Below the pieces are notes generated by a model. That model worked only from the letters and a program-made list of their open reading frames with translations, ran no database searches and was not told the origin of the DNA. Positions 24,346 to 33,840 of a stretch of DNA of 64,000 nt are shown here, in pieces. This stretch comes from Kribbella flavida DSM 17836 (GTDB lineage Bacteria; Actinomycetota; Actinomycetes; Propionibacteriales; Kribbellaceae). The translations under genes and the position numbers were made by a program. Positions within the stretch are counted from its first letter, which is position 1; every line of letters starts with the position of its first letter. The stretch covers positions 7,502,001 to 7,566,000 of the forward strand of contig NC_013729.1 of assembly GCF_000024345.1 (NCBI RefSeq). Reading direction: 5' to 3'.

Positions 24346-25722
24346 CGGCGAACCGATCGCGAGTTGGGTGTCCAGGATCGGCGTCCAGTCCCGGGACCAG
24401 GACACTCCGATGGTGAGCAGCACCCCGACCGCGGTGCCGAGCAGGCCGCCGAGGAAGCCGACGATCACGCTCTCCACCAGGAACTGCCCGGCCACGTGCC
24501 GTCGCGCGGCGCCGAGGGCCCGGCGCAGCCCGATCTCCGAGATCCGTTCCAGCACCGACAGCAGGGTGACGTTCGCGATGCCGAGTCCGCCGACCAGCAG
24601 GGCCACCGCGCCGAGCAGCAGGAACAGCGCGTTCAGGTCCGACTCGACGCCCTTGCGCACACCGCCCTGCAGCGGTGGCGCGTCGACCTTGAGCGCGCTC
24701 GGGTTGTTCGGGTCGATCGCGACCGGTGCCTGCCCCGCGATCAGCTGGGCGGCGCCGACCTGGGTGCGGATCTCCACCGCGTCCGGCGACTCCAGTTCGT
24801 ACGCCGTCCTCGCCGCGCCGTTCGGCATGATCACCCCGTCCAGCAGGTCGGCCCGGCCGGAGACGGCATCGAGAATGCCGATCACCGTGTAGGCCTGGTC
24901 GCCGATGAACACGGCCGGCTGGGCGTCGACCCGGTTGATGCCGAGCTTCTCCGCGGCGTGCTTGCCGAGCACGACGACCCGATCCCCCCGAGAGTCGTGC
25001 CCCGCGTCGAAGAACCGACCGGTCCGCAGCTGCGACCGGACCGCGTCGAACAGCCCGGCCGACCCGGCCAGCACCGGCAAGGCGTACCCGCTCTTCTGCC
25101 CACCGAGCCCGCCCAGCCCGGCGACGCTGCGCACCAGGTCGTCGCCGATCTCGAGCCGGCTGTACGTGCCCGCCCCCTCGACGCCGTTCAGCCGGCTGAT
25201 CCGCGCGGGCGCGTCCCACGGCAACTGCGTCGCCGCCTCGCCCTCGGCCTTGTCGTCAGGCTGTACGACGACCCGGGTGGCCGCGGCGAGATCGAACCGC
25301 TGGGTGATCTGCCCCGCCGCGGTCTGCCCGAGCCCGACGGTCGCCACCAGTGCGGCGATGCCGAGCACCGTGCCGAGCGTGGTCAGCACGAGCCGGGTCG
25401 GCCGTGCGGCGACTCCGGCCAGCGCCTCGTCCAGCAGATCCCGCAGGGCAGGCCCGCGCGACAGCCGCTTGCTGCCCGGGGCACGGCGCCTGAGCAGTCC
25501 GCGGCGCGGACCGTCCGGGCGCTGGGCGGCGCTGGACCGCCGCGGGCGGCGGCCGGCGAGGCGCTGGATCATGCTGCCGGCGAGCAGGCGGCCGCGCCCA
25601 GTCGCACCCGCGCGACCGGGGCGGCCCGCTGGATGCCGCTGCGTCGCAGACGACGCCGGGATCGGCGGGGACGTGGACGGCTCGCCGGCGGGATCCGGGG
25701 AGCCGGTACTGGGGGTCACCAC
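24253..25722 (-). CDS. MacB/FtsX-like ABC transporter permease
   Basis: 489 residues. A 90-residue Arg/Pro-rich cytoplasmic extension precedes the first membrane helix (TLGTVLGIAALVATVGLG). A large extracellular MacB-core domain follows, then three C-terminal FtsX-type helices around LGIANVTLLSVLERISEIGLRRALGA. Such permeases do not move substrate through the membrane core but drive export or shape change outside it. The start (GTG 25722 or 25719) overlaps the ATPase stop. It is the fourth gene of the lipoprotein-adaptor-ATPase-permease operon. Confidence 0.85.
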   Translation of the reverse strand: MVTPSTGSPDPAGEPSTSPPIPASSATQRHPAGRPGRAGATGRGRLLAGSMIQRLAGRRPRRSSAAQRPDGPRRGLLRRRAPGSKRLSRGPALRDLLDEALAGVAARPTRLVLTTLGTVLGIAALVATVGLGQTAAGQITQRFDLAAATRVVVQPDDKAEGEAATQLPWDAPARISRLNGVEGAGTYSRLEIGDDLVRSVAGLGGLGGQKSGYALPVLAGSAGLFDAVRSQLRTGRFFDAGHDSRGDRVVVLGKHAAEKLGINRVDAQPAVFIGDQAYTVIGILDAVSGRADLLDGVIMPNGAARTAYELESPDAVEIRTQVGAAQLIAGQAPVAIDPNNPSALKVDAPPLQGGVRKGVESDLNALFLLLGAVALLVGGLGIANVTLLSVLERISEIGLRRALGAARRHVAGQFLVESVIVGFLGGLLGTAVGVLLTIGVSWSRDWTPILDTQLAIGSPLLGALIGLLAGTYPAWKASAIEPITALRGT

Positions 25723-26408
25723 TGCAGCGTCCCGTCGACGATGCGGACCTGACGCTGCGCGCGGCGGCTGACGTGGTCGTCGTGGGTGATGACGGCCAGC
25801 GTCATGCCCTCGGCGTGCAGTTCGTCGAACACCTCGAGAATCGCCTCCGCGTTCACGCTGTCCAGGTTGCCGGTCGGCTCGTCCGCGAGCAGCAGGCTCG
25901 GCTGGGCGACCAGCGCGCGGGCGATCGCGACCCGCTGCCGTTCGCCGCCGGACAGCGTGGTCGGCGCGAACTCCATCCGGTGCGCCAGCCCGACCCGCTC
26001 CAGCGCGAGCCGGGCCCGGGACATCCGCTCCCGCCGCGGCACACCGACGTACACCATCGAGAGCGCGACGTTCTCCAGCACGGTCCGGTGGTCGAGCAGG
26101 TGGAAGGACTGGAAGACGAAGCCGATCCGCTCGCCGCGCAGGACGGCGCGCCGGCGCTCGCGCAGGCTGGAGGTGTCCACCCCGTCGAGCCGGTAGACGC
26201 CGTCGCTGGGGTTGTCGAGCAGCCCGAGCAGGTGCAGCAGCGTCGACTTGCCCGAGCCCGAGGGCCCGACGATCGAGAGGTACTCCCCGGCCCGGATGGT
26301 CAGGTCGATGCCCTTGATCGCGCGCACCTCCGGCGGTCCGGGGAAGAACCGGCGGACGCCGATCATCTCCACCACCGGCGCCGGCAGCGCCACCGCGGTC
26401 GCCGTCAT
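25716..26408 (-). CDS. ABC transporter ATP-binding protein (MacB/LolD type)
   Basis: 230 residues. Walker A GPSGSGKST (48-56), signature LSGGERQRVAIARAL and Walker B LLLADEPTGNLD are all present, with the TGNLD ending typical of the MacB/LolD subgroup. It powers the adjacent permease. It overlaps the adaptor gene by 4 bp and the permease gene by a few bases. Confidence 0.93.
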   Translation of the reverse strand: MTATAVALPAPVVEMIGVRRFFPGPPEVRAIKGIDLTIRAGEYLSIVGPSGSGKSTLLHLLGLLDNPSDGVYRLDGVDTSSLRERRRAVLRGERIGFVFQSFHLLDHRTVLENVALSMVYVGVPRRERMSRARLALERVGLAHRMEFAPTTLSGGERQRVAIARALVAQPSLLLADEPTGNLDSVNAEAILEVFDELHAEGMTLAVITHDDHVSRRAQRQVRIVDGTLQW

Positions 26409-27703
26409 CGCCCGACCACCACTTGGTCGCCCTCGGCCAGCTTGGCGTCCCCGGTCGGCGTCACCTGGGCGAACCCGTCCGCGGACAGCCCCACCTTGAC
26501 CGGCACCAGCTCGACCTTGTCGTCCCGCAGCACCTCGACCCGCGACGACCCGTCGGAGCCGGCCGACAGGGCGGCGACCGGAACCGCCAGCACCTTGCCG
26601 TTCGTGCTGCGGACCGGGATGGTCACCCGGACGTTTGCCTCGCGCAACCGTTCCAGCTGGGCCGCGGTCAGGCTCTTCGGCGCGATCACCACGTCGTACT
26701 GGTCGGCGTTCCGGCTGATCCGGCGGACCGTGGCCGGCACGGTGGTGCCGTCGCCGAGGTCGAAGCTCGCCGCCATCCCGGTCTTGAGCTGTTCCTTGGT
26801 CTGCGCGTCGACCTTGACCGTGACCACCAGCGAGGCGCCGCTGACCGACATCACCACGCCGTTCACGACGCCGCCACGCTCGACCTTCACGTCGTCGACC
26901 CGCCGCGGCAGCGTCTTCACGAACACCACCTCCGATACCGGCAACGGCGTACCGGCCTTGAACTCGGTCTCCGCCAACGCCTCCTCGGCGTCGTCGAGGT
27001 TCTCCTGTGCGTCGTCCACCTGCCCCTGCTCGACGGTGAAGTCCTTCTTGCCCGGTGTCGCCTTGGCCTGCTTCAGCGCGGCCTTCGCCTGCCGGAGCGC
27101 GTTCTTCGCCTGGTCGACGGCCTTGTCCGCCCCGTCCACGGCCTGCACGAGCCGCTCCTCCGCCTCAGGCGCCTCGTACCCGGCCGCCTCGTACAGCTCC
27201 TCGACCGCACGCGCCGTTCCACTCTCGTACTTCGTGTCGACGGTCCCGGGGTCGAAGCCGAGCCGGTCCAGGGTCTGCTCCAGCTGCAGCACGTCCGGTC
27301 CCCGGCTGCCCGGGCTGAGCGTCCGGTACATCGGCAGCACCCCGGCCAGCCCGATCACCGGCCGGCCGGTGATCTCGAGCAACGCCTTGCCTTCGGTGAT
27401 CGTCGAGCCGACGGTCGGCACCTTGCCGGTCACCACCGCGGGCGTCGTCAGCCCGCTGGTCTCGATCCGGACGTTCACCGCGCCGTCGAACGACGCGTCG
27501 CCGCGCGCAACCACCCGGCTGGCCAGCGCCTTCTTCTCCACCGGCACGGTGATCTGGGAAGCCTTCGGCGGCGCGGTCTTCGCGGCAGCGTCCTCCGGCG
27601 ACTGGATCCGGCTGCCGGCCGCGACGCCGACCCCCAGCGACAACGTCGCGACCGTGGACACCCCGACCAGCACCCGCCGCCGCGACTTGGGAGACGCGCT
27701 CAC
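26405..27703 (-). CDS. HlyD/MacA-like efflux adaptor with peptidoglycan-binding domain
   Basis: 432 residues. One N-terminal membrane anchor (about 12-32) is followed by a lipoyl-type half, a peptidoglycan-binding domain 1 segment (GPDVLQLEQTLDRLGFDPGT, near 135-175), a long coiled-coil hairpin (about 185-245) and a beta-barrel with a C-terminal membrane-proximal domain. In Gram-positive bacteria such adaptors link a MacB-type ABC pump to the wall. Coupled to its neighbours by 4 bp overlaps on both sides. Confidence 0.85.
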   Translation of the reverse strand: MSASPKSRRRVLVGVSTVATLSLGVGVAAGSRIQSPEDAAAKTAPPKASQITVPVEKKALASRVVARGDASFDGAVNVRIETSGLTTPAVVTGKVPTVGSTITEGKALLEITGRPVIGLAGVLPMYRTLSPGSRGPDVLQLEQTLDRLGFDPGTVDTKYESGTARAVEELYEAAGYEAPEAEERLVQAVDGADKAVDQAKNALRQAKAALKQAKATPGKKDFTVEQGQVDDAQENLDDAEEALAETEFKAGTPLPVSEVVFVKTLPRRVDDVKVERGGVVNGVVMSVSGASLVVTVKVDAQTKEQLKTGMAASFDLGDGTTVPATVRRISRNADQYDVVIAPKSLTAAQLERLREANVRVTIPVRSTNGKVLAVPVAALSAGSDGSSRVEVLRDDKVELVPVKVGLSADGFAQVTPTGDAKLAEGDQVVVGR

Positions 27704-28761
27704 CGCTCTGCCATCGTGTCGCGATACTGCTCGAGCTCGGCCTTGTGCTGCTCGACGAAGCCCTTCTCGTGCTCGACCTGCGCCTGCTGGTACGGCGCGT
27801 CGTACACCTTCGCCTTGCAGCCCTGGTCGGCCTTGGCCAGCTCGATCTCGAACGACCGCAGCTCGGCCAGCTTGGCGGCGTCGACCTTGTCCAGCGACGG
27901 CGCGGCGACCGTGAAGTTCTTGCCCGGCTTGGGCGTCGTGCTGGTGCCGGTCAGCTCGTCGAGCTTGCTGCTGACCTTCTGCCGTGGCTCGTCGACCTTG
28001 GTGTAGCCGGCGTGCCCGGCATCGGCCAGGCAGTCCGCCCAGGCCGCGGTCGCGTCGACCACCCGCTGGTCGGACTCGATCCGCTTGCGCAGCGCCTCCA
28101 GGTCCTTGAACAGCGACTGGAACTTGTCGAAGTCGGCCGCCCGGTCCTCGCCCTTGCCGTACACGGACTCGGCCGCCTTGCCGCGGCAGCCGGCGTCCTT
28201 GGGCGCCTGCACCTTGCCGCCGTCGGCCGGCACCGCGACCACGCCGCCGGTGCCGAGCTCGCCGTTCAGCGCCTTGTCGTAGGCCTTCTTCGCGGTGGCC
28301 GACAGCGCGTTGCGGATCGTGGTGTTCGGGTCGTCGTCCTGCGCGGCGTCCGGCTTGGCCCAGTCGATCGTGCTGATCCCGTAGCCGTACTGCGCGGCGA
28401 ACTGGTCCGGCGGCAGGTTGAATGCCTCGGCGAACTTGGACTTCGGGTTCGCCTCCGGCGGCACCGCGACGTACTCGAAGCCGGCGGTTCTCATGCAGGC
28501 GGCGGTCGCCTCCTCGACCTTGCGCTGCTTGGCCAGCTGTTCCTCGCTGCTGTCCTGGTCGCCGCCGACCGCCCGGACCGCGACCCGCGGGCCGCCGCTG
28601 CCACCGCTGAATCCTTCGCCCAGGTACTCCGCGAGCGGGCTCTTGCCGTCGCTTTCGGGTGACTTGTCCGCGCCGGGCGAGGTGACCGCACCGCAGCCGG
28701 CCAGTGCCAGGACCAGGGCCGTCACCGGGACCAGCGAGAGTGCTTTGCGTGAGTTCGTCAT
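27700..28761 (-). CDS. Secreted lipoprotein of unknown function
   Basis: 353 residues from ATG 28761. A signal peptide ends in LALAGC, so Cys23 should be lipidated and anchor the protein outside the membrane. The body is charged and helical with several cysteines in the pattern ATAACMRTAGFEY and AAWADCLADAGH, which could pair as disulfides. It is the first gene of the ABC export operon and faces the response regulator gene; a sensing or substrate-binding role is likely but inferred. Confidence 0.75.
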   Translation of the reverse strand: MTNSRKALSLVPVTALVLALAGCGAVTSPGADKSPESDGKSPLAEYLGEGFSGGSGGPRVAVRAVGGDQDSSEEQLAKQRKVEEATAACMRTAGFEYVAVPPEANPKSKFAEAFNLPPDQFAAQYGYGISTIDWAKPDAAQDDDPNTTIRNALSATAKKAYDKALNGELGTGGVVAVPADGGKVQAPKDAGCRGKAAESVYGKGEDRAADFDKFQSLFKDLEALRKRIESDQRVVDATAAWADCLADAGHAGYTKVDEPRQKVSSKLDELTGTSTTPKPGKNFTVAAPSLDKVDAAKLAELRSFEIELAKADQGCKAKVYDAPYQQAQVEHEKGFVEQHKAELEQYRDTMAER

Positions 28762-28785
28762 GACGGCGAGCCTGACCGCGGCCCG

Positions 28786-28857
28786 GTGAAGAACCTGTGA
28801 AGGACCGGTCAGCACCCGATGCTCTCAGTCGATCTTCATCGGATTCTCATGAAGATC
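28786..28857. promoter_or_regulatory. Response-regulator-type repeats between ABC operon and two-component genes
   Basis: On the minus strand CTTCAC occurs twice with 11 bp period (complements of 28786-28791 and 28797-28802), one helical turn as OmpR-type regulators prefer. A separate inverted repeat, GATCTTCAT (28831-28839) and ATGAAGATC (28849-28857), lies closer to the regulator gene. The gap is shared by both operons. Confidence 0.6.
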
Positions 28858-28872
28858 AGTCATCGTCGGACC

Positions 28873-29583
28873 ATGCCAGCCCGCATTCTGGTCGCCGAGG
28901 ACGACGTGAAGCAGGCGGAGCTGATCCGGCGCTACCTCGAGCGCGAAGGTCACCTGACGGTCGTGGTGCACGACGGGCGGGCGGCCATCGACGAGGCCCG
29001 CCGGCGCAGCCCCGACCTGCTGGTGCTGGACGTGATGATGCCGAAGGTCGACGGGCTGGACGTCTGCCGGGTGCTGCGGGCCGACCGGGGCGCCGGGGCC
29101 GGCGTGCCGATCATCATGCTGACCGCCCGGTCCACCGAGGACGACCTGCTGCTCGGTCTCGACCTCGGCGCGGACGACTACCTGACCAAGCCGTACAACC
29201 CGCGCGAGCTGGTGGCCCGGGTGCGGACCGTGCTGCGGCGCACCCGGAGCCGGGCCGAGGGTGAGGTGTACCGGGCCGGCGACCTGGAGATCGACCCGGA
29301 ACGGCACGAGGTGCGGCTGGCCGGCGACCTGGTCGAGGTGACGCCGGCGGAGTTCAAGATCCTGGCCTGCCTGGCGGCGTCGCCGGGGCGCGCGTTCTCC
29401 CGCCAGCAGCTGCTCGAGCACGCCTTCGGGTTCGACCACTACGTGTTCGACCGGACGATCGACGTGCACGTGATGAACCTGCGCAAGAAGATCGAGCCGG
29501 CGCCGGCCACCCCGCAGTACCTGCGCACGGTGTACGGCGTGGGCTACAAGCTGGCCGAGAAGGTGGGATCCGATGCGTCGTAG
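28873..29583 (+). CDS. OmpR-family response regulator
   Basis: 236 residues. The receiver domain has the acidic pair EDD at 9-11, phospho-acceptor Asp53 in VLDVMMPK and Lys106 in TKPYNP. The C-terminal winged helix is of OmpR/PhoB type (ends YLRTVYGVGYKL). It overlaps the histidine kinase gene by 11 bp and is divergent from the ABC export operon, which it probably controls through the repeats at 28786-28857. Confidence 0.93.
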   Translation: MPARILVAEDDVKQAELIRRYLEREGHLTVVVHDGRAAIDEARRRSPDLLVLDVMMPKVDGLDVCRVLRADRGAGAGVPIIMLTARSTEDDLLLGLDLGADDYLTKPYNPRELVARVRTVLRRTRSRAEGEVYRAGDLEIDPERHEVRLAGDLVEVTPAEFKILACLAASPGRAFSRQQLLEHAFGFDHYVFDRTIDVHVMNLRKKIEPAPATPQYLRTVYGVGYKLAEKVGSDAS

Positions 29584-31429
29584 CGTGCTGATCCGGTTCC
29601 TCGGGCTGTCCCTGGCGGTCGCGCTCGGGGCAGTGATCGCGACCGCGGTGATCGCCACCTACAGCACCTCGGAGCAGCTGCAGGGCGAGATCGACACGAA
29701 CATCTCCCAGCTGCAGGTGGACGGCGACATCTACGCGCAGCTGAGCACGTACGCCTCCGACCACGCGAGCTGGGACGGGGTCGACGAGCTGGTTCACGAC
29801 CTGGCCGAAGGGACCGGGCGGCGGATCGCCCTGACCACCGCGGACGGCACGGTGATCGCCGACTCAGCCACGCTGCTCGGCGCCGGGCCGGACCTGCCTT
29901 CGATGCCGGCGGCAACGATCAACGCCCGCGACCAGGGTGCCGGCGCGGTGATCAGCACGGACCCGGTCAGCGGGGTGGCCGGCCGAATGCCACTGACCAA
30001 ACCGGCCCTGCAGGCGGTCGCCGTCGGTCTGCCCTTCGTCACGTACAAGTCGTGGGGACTGACCGACGACGAGCTCCGGCAGCGCGGACAGCTCGCCGAG
30101 CAGGCCGTGGCCTGCTATCACGCGCAGGGCCAGAGCGCCACCGTCGCGAGCGGCGGCAAGCACGGCCCGCAGGTCGTGATCGAGAACGGGCAGACGGTGG
30201 ACGGCGTCACGGTGACGAAGATCCCGAAGCCCGGCGCCGCACGCGACGCCTGCCTGCCGGCCGGGCTCAACGCTCCCAGCGCCAAGGCCCGGCACGTCAA
30301 CGCCGACGAGGTGCGGCGGGCGGTGTCCTGCCTGCGCGCGGCCGGTGAGCCGTACTCGCTCAACAACGGCGACGGCCTGACTGTCGTGATGCCACCGGAC
30401 AAGGCAGAGCAGTCCGCCGGCTTCCTGCGCTGCACGTCGACCGCGCGGTCGGAGGCCCTCGCGCCGTACGTCGCTCCGGAGGCACGGCTCTTCCTGGGTT
30501 CGAGGAGCACCTTCAACGTGTTCTCCACCGAGGGGCTGCTGCGAACCGCCGCGACCGCGCTGGGCGTGCTGCTGATCGCCGCGCTGGTGATGGTGTTCGC
30601 CGGCCGCCGGCTGGTCCGGCCGATCCTGGCGCTGACCGGCGCCGCCCAACGGATGACCAACGGCGACCACGCGGCCCGGGTTCCGGTGGCCGGCAAGGAC
30701 GAGGTGGCGCGGCTCGGCCACGCGTTCAACGCGATGGCGGAGTCGATCCAGCAGCACGACCACCAACGCAAGGCGATGGTCAGCGACGTCGCGCACGAGC
30801 TGCGGACCCCGCTCGCGAACATCAAGGGGTACCTGGTCGCCTCCGAGGACGGCGTGGTCCCGCTCGACCGCGAACTGGTCACCTCGCTGCTGGAGGAGAC
30901 CGGCCTGCTCGAACGCCTGGTCGCCGACCTGCAGGACCTCGCCCTCGCCGACGCGGGCATGCTCCGGTTGCACCCGGCGCCGCGCGACCTGGCCGAGCTG
31001 GCCGGTCAGGTGGTCGCCGCTCACCGGCCCGCGGCGGAGGCCGCCGGGGTCCGGGTGAGCGCGGCGGCCGACAGCCCCGCGCCGGCCATCGTCGACAGCG
31101 CCCGGATCCGTCAGGCGCTCGGCAACCTGGTCTCGAACGCGATCCGCTTCACGCCCGCCGGAGGCCATGTCGTGGTCGGCGTCCGGCGCGACGGCGACGA
31201 CTACCTGCTCACGGTCAGCGACAACGGCTCCGGCATCGACGCCGAGCACTTGCCCCACCTCTTCGACCGGTTCTACCGGGCCGAGCACTCCCGCTCCCGC
31301 GCCACCGGCGGCAGCGGACTCGGACTCGCGATCACCAAGCACCTGGTCGAAGCCCACCACGGCACCATCACCGTCACCAGCCACCCGGGCGACGGCTCCA
31401 CCTTCACGATCCGCCTTCCCGGCGGGTGA
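29573..31429 (+). CDS. Sensor histidine kinase with large extracellular domain
   Basis: 618 residues. Two membrane helices (about 8-29 and 324-345) bracket a roughly 290-residue outside domain with four cysteines (ACYHA, DACLPA, VSCLRA, LRCTS), which could form two disulfides. HAMP, then the H-box DVAHELRTPLANIKG with His408, N-box NLVSNAIRFTP and G-boxes DNGSGI and GGSGLGLAI follow. The partner is the overlapping OmpR-type regulator. With the divergent MacB-like pump this resembles antimicrobial-peptide or envelope-stress systems. Confidence 0.93.
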   Translation: MRRSVLIRFLGLSLAVALGAVIATAVIATYSTSEQLQGEIDTNISQLQVDGDIYAQLSTYASDHASWDGVDELVHDLAEGTGRRIALTTADGTVIADSATLLGAGPDLPSMPAATINARDQGAGAVISTDPVSGVAGRMPLTKPALQAVAVGLPFVTYKSWGLTDDELRQRGQLAEQAVACYHAQGQSATVASGGKHGPQVVIENGQTVDGVTVTKIPKPGAARDACLPAGLNAPSAKARHVNADEVRRAVSCLRAAGEPYSLNNGDGLTVVMPPDKAEQSAGFLRCTSTARSEALAPYVAPEARLFLGSRSTFNVFSTEGLLRTAATALGVLLIAALVMVFAGRRLVRPILALTGAAQRMTNGDHAARVPVAGKDEVARLGHAFNAMAESIQQHDHQRKAMVSDVAHELRTPLANIKGYLVASEDGVVPLDRELVTSLLEETGLLERLVADLQDLALADAGMLRLHPAPRDLAELAGQVVAAHRPAAEAAGVRVSAAADSPAPAIVDSARIRQALGNLVSNAIRFTPAGGHVVVGVRRDGDDYLLTVSDNGSGIDAEHLPHLFDRFYRAEHSRSRATGGSGLGLAITKHLVEAHHGTITVTSHPGDGSTFTIRLPGG

Positions 31430-31455
31430 GTTCCAGCTGCGCCGGCGGGCGAGTC

Positions 31456-32403
31456 CTACCGGTGAGCCAGCGCCCGGGCAGTGTCCAGCAGGTCGGTTCC
31501 GGTCGGCAGGGTGGCGATGATCGCAGTGTCCAGGCCGTTGTCGACGTACGCCTGGATCTTGGCACGGCAGTCGTCGGCGGAGCCGTGCACGACCAGCTCG
31601 TCGATCACCTGGACCGGGACCGCGGCCATCGCGGCGTTCCGGTCGCCGGCCGCCCACGCGGACCGCATCTCCTGCAGCGCCTCACCGCGGCCGAGCCAGT
31701 CGTGGAAGGCCGCGTAGCCCGGCACGGTCAGGTAGGTGGCGATCAGGAACCGGCCGATGTTGCGCGCCATCTCGGCGTCCTCGGTGACGCAGACGAAGAT
31801 CCGCGCGGCCAGCTCCTTGGCGTCCCCGAGCTCGGCCCGGACCTGCCGGACGTCCTGGGCGGACAGCCAGTTGGTGATCGCGCCGTCCGCCTCGCGCCGG
31901 GCGAGCCGCAGCATCTGCGGGCGCAGCGCGGCCAGCATGACGGCCGGCGGGACGTCGGGCGCCTTCTCCAGCCGGAACCGCCGGATCGTGAAGCTGTCGA
32001 ACTCGCCGTCGACCTTCTCCCCCGCGAAGGCCTGCCGCAGGAACCGCAGCACGTCCCGGGTCCGGGCCAGCGGCGGGTCGTAGGCGATCCCGTTCCACCC
32101 GGTCACGATCGTCTCCGACGACGCCCCGATGCCCAGCACGAACCGGCCCGGCGCGAGCTCCGCCAAGGCCGCCGCGCTCATCGCCAGCGCGGCCGGGCCC
32201 CGGGTGTGCACCGGTACGACGGCCGTCCCGAGCCGCAGCCGCTGGTCCCACTCGGACGCCAGCACCAGCGGGGTGAACGCGTCCGCCCCGGCCACCTCGG
32301 CCGACCACAGATCGGTGTAGCCGAGATCGGCCAGCTCGCCGATCAACTGCCGGTGGTCCCGCAGCGGTACGCCGGTCAGCGGAACGGTCAGTCCCCAACG
32401 CAT
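31456..32403 (-). CDS. LLM-class F420-dependent oxidoreductase
   Basis: 315 residues, luciferase-like TIM barrel (MRWGLTVPLTG at the start, LGTAVVPVHTRGP, LGIGAS). Actinobacterial members of this class use coenzyme F420. The ATG shares a base with the upstream SDR stop (TGATG). It is the last gene of the tightly packed minus-strand operon that starts at 37001, and may carry out a redox step on the same fatty substrate. Confidence 0.85.
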   Translation of the reverse strand: MRWGLTVPLTGVPLRDHRQLIGELADLGYTDLWSAEVAGADAFTPLVLASEWDQRLRLGTAVVPVHTRGPAALAMSAAALAELAPGRFVLGIGASSETIVTGWNGIAYDPPLARTRDVLRFLRQAFAGEKVDGEFDSFTIRRFRLEKAPDVPPAVMLAALRPQMLRLARREADGAITNWLSAQDVRQVRAELGDAKELAARIFVCVTEDAEMARNIGRFLIATYLTVPGYAAFHDWLGRGEALQEMRSAWAAGDRNAAMAAVPVQVIDELVVHGSADDCRAKIQAYVDNGLDTAIIATLPTGTDLLDTARALAHR

Positions 32404-33155
32404 CAGATCAGCCTCTTCAGCAACGGCAGCGGAGCCACCTTCATCAGCCCGGCCAGCGGCACCCACGGCCAGGCCGGGACGTACGCCTTGCGCTTCTCCG
32501 CCTCGATCGCGGCGACCATCGCGCGGACGCCGACCTCGGTGCCGACGATCAGCGGTGTCCTGGCCACGTGCTCGTTGAGCTCGGAGTGAATGTAGCCGGG
32601 GTGGATCGCGCTGACCGTGATCGGCTTGCCGAGCAGCTCCAGCTGCAGCCCCTCGGCGAGCGACGCGATCGCCGCCTTGGTCGCGGCGTACGTGGTGACG
32701 GTCTTCGGCAGGCCGCGGACGCCGGCGACCGAGGAGACCATCACCAGGTGCCCGGCGTTGCGGGACCGGAACAGCTCCATCGCCGCCTCGGCCTGCGCCA
32801 GCGCGGCGACGAAGTTGGTCTGCGCGGTCTGCAGGTTGGCGTCGAAGCGGCCGGTGCCGAGCGGAGCGCCCTTGCCGATGCCCGCGTTCACGATCACGCG
32901 GTCGATCCCGCCGGGCAGCTCGGCATCGATCGCGCGGAACGTCTCGAACACCGCGGTATGGTCGGTCACGTCGAGCCGGTGCGTGAGGACGGTCAGCCCC
33001 GGATGCTCCGCCAGCAAGGCGTCCCGCAGTTCGGTCAGCCGGTCCTCGCGGCGGGCGGTCAGCGCGAGGTTGCGCCCTTTCGCGGCGAACTGCCGGGCCA
33101 TCTCCGCGCCCAGTCCGGAGCTCGCTCCGGTGATCAGGATGTTGCGTCGCATCAT
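32403..33155 (-). CDS. Short-chain dehydrogenase/reductase
   Basis: 250 residues. GASSGLGAEMA is the cofactor motif, VNAGIG the second conserved block and YAATKAAI the catalytic Tyr-Lys. It is expected to interconvert an alcohol and a ketone with NAD(P). It is four bases downstream of the histidine phosphatase gene and overlaps the LLM gene. Confidence 0.9.
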   Translation of the reverse strand: MMRRNILITGASSGLGAEMARQFAAKGRNLALTARREDRLTELRDALLAEHPGLTVLTHRLDVTDHTAVFETFRAIDAELPGGIDRVIVNAGIGKGAPLGTGRFDANLQTAQTNFVAALAQAEAAMELFRSRNAGHLVMVSSVAGVRGLPKTVTTYAATKAAIASLAEGLQLELLGKPITVSAIHPGYIHSELNEHVARTPLIVGTEVGVRAMVAAIEAEKRKAYVPAWPWVPLAGLMKVAPLPLLKRLI

Positions 33156-33159
33156 CGCC

Positions 33160-33840
33160 CTATCGGTAGGAGAGCAGGTCGGTGCCGTCGACGTGGCCGT
33201 GGTCGTTGTGGCTGACCACCGTCAGCCCGCTGCGGCCGACGACCAGCTTGGTGATGGCGGTGTTGACGGTGACCGGGTTCAGCCGCAACCAGAGCTCGTC
33301 GCCACCGGACCACAACCGGCTGACGACGGCCGCGATCGGTCCGCCCGAGGTGAACACCACCGCTGTCTGCCCCGAGCCCACGCGGTCCGCGGTACGGCGT
33401 ACAGCGGCCTCGGACCGGTCGCAGAACTCGGTGAAGCTCTCGGTGTACCCGTCGCCGCCCAGGGTCCAGCGCTCGGTCGCAGCGGCGAACATCTCCTGGA
33501 ACGCGCGGGCCGGATGCCCGGTGCGAGCCAGGTCCGCGAGCAGCACCGCCCGCCGCTGGTACGCCGGCTTGTGCGCGACGATCACCTGGTCGTGGTCGAA
33601 CTCGTTGAACCCCTCGTCCACCTCGACGTCCATCGGCAGCCCGGCCGCCTTCAGCGCGAGCGTCGCCGTCCGGGCGTGCCGCTGCATCGCCCCGGCGACC
33701 ACGAGGTCCGGCGTCACCCCGCGCGCGGCCAGCGCCTCGCCGAGGCGGCCGGCCTGCCGTTCACCGAGCGGGGAGAGCCGGTCGTAGTCCTTCTTGCCGA
33801 ACGACGCCTGCGCGTGCCGGACCAGGTAGATCGCGCCCAT
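33160..33840 (-). CDS. Histidine phosphatase superfamily protein
   Basis: 226 residues. The phosphohistidine motif is LVRHAQASFG at the N-terminus, and the second histidine is probably in VVFTSGGPIAAV, where the usual His is replaced by Ser or lies elsewhere. It is a phosphoglycerate-mutase-like phosphatase of unknown substrate. Its presence between the kinase-like gene and the dehydrogenases is notable because a phosphorylated intermediate is expected in this operon. ATG 33840 shares a base with the stop of the upstream gene. Confidence 0.8.
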   Translation of the reverse strand: MGAIYLVRHAQASFGKKDYDRLSPLGERQAGRLGEALAARGVTPDLVVAGAMQRHARTATLALKAAGLPMDVEVDEGFNEFDHDQVIVAHKPAYQRRAVLLADLARTGHPARAFQEMFAAATERWTLGGDGYTESFTEFCDRSEAAVRRTADRVGSGQTAVVFTSGGPIAAVVSRLWSGGDELWLRLNPVTVNTAITKLVVGRSGLTVVSHNDHGHVDGTDLLSYR

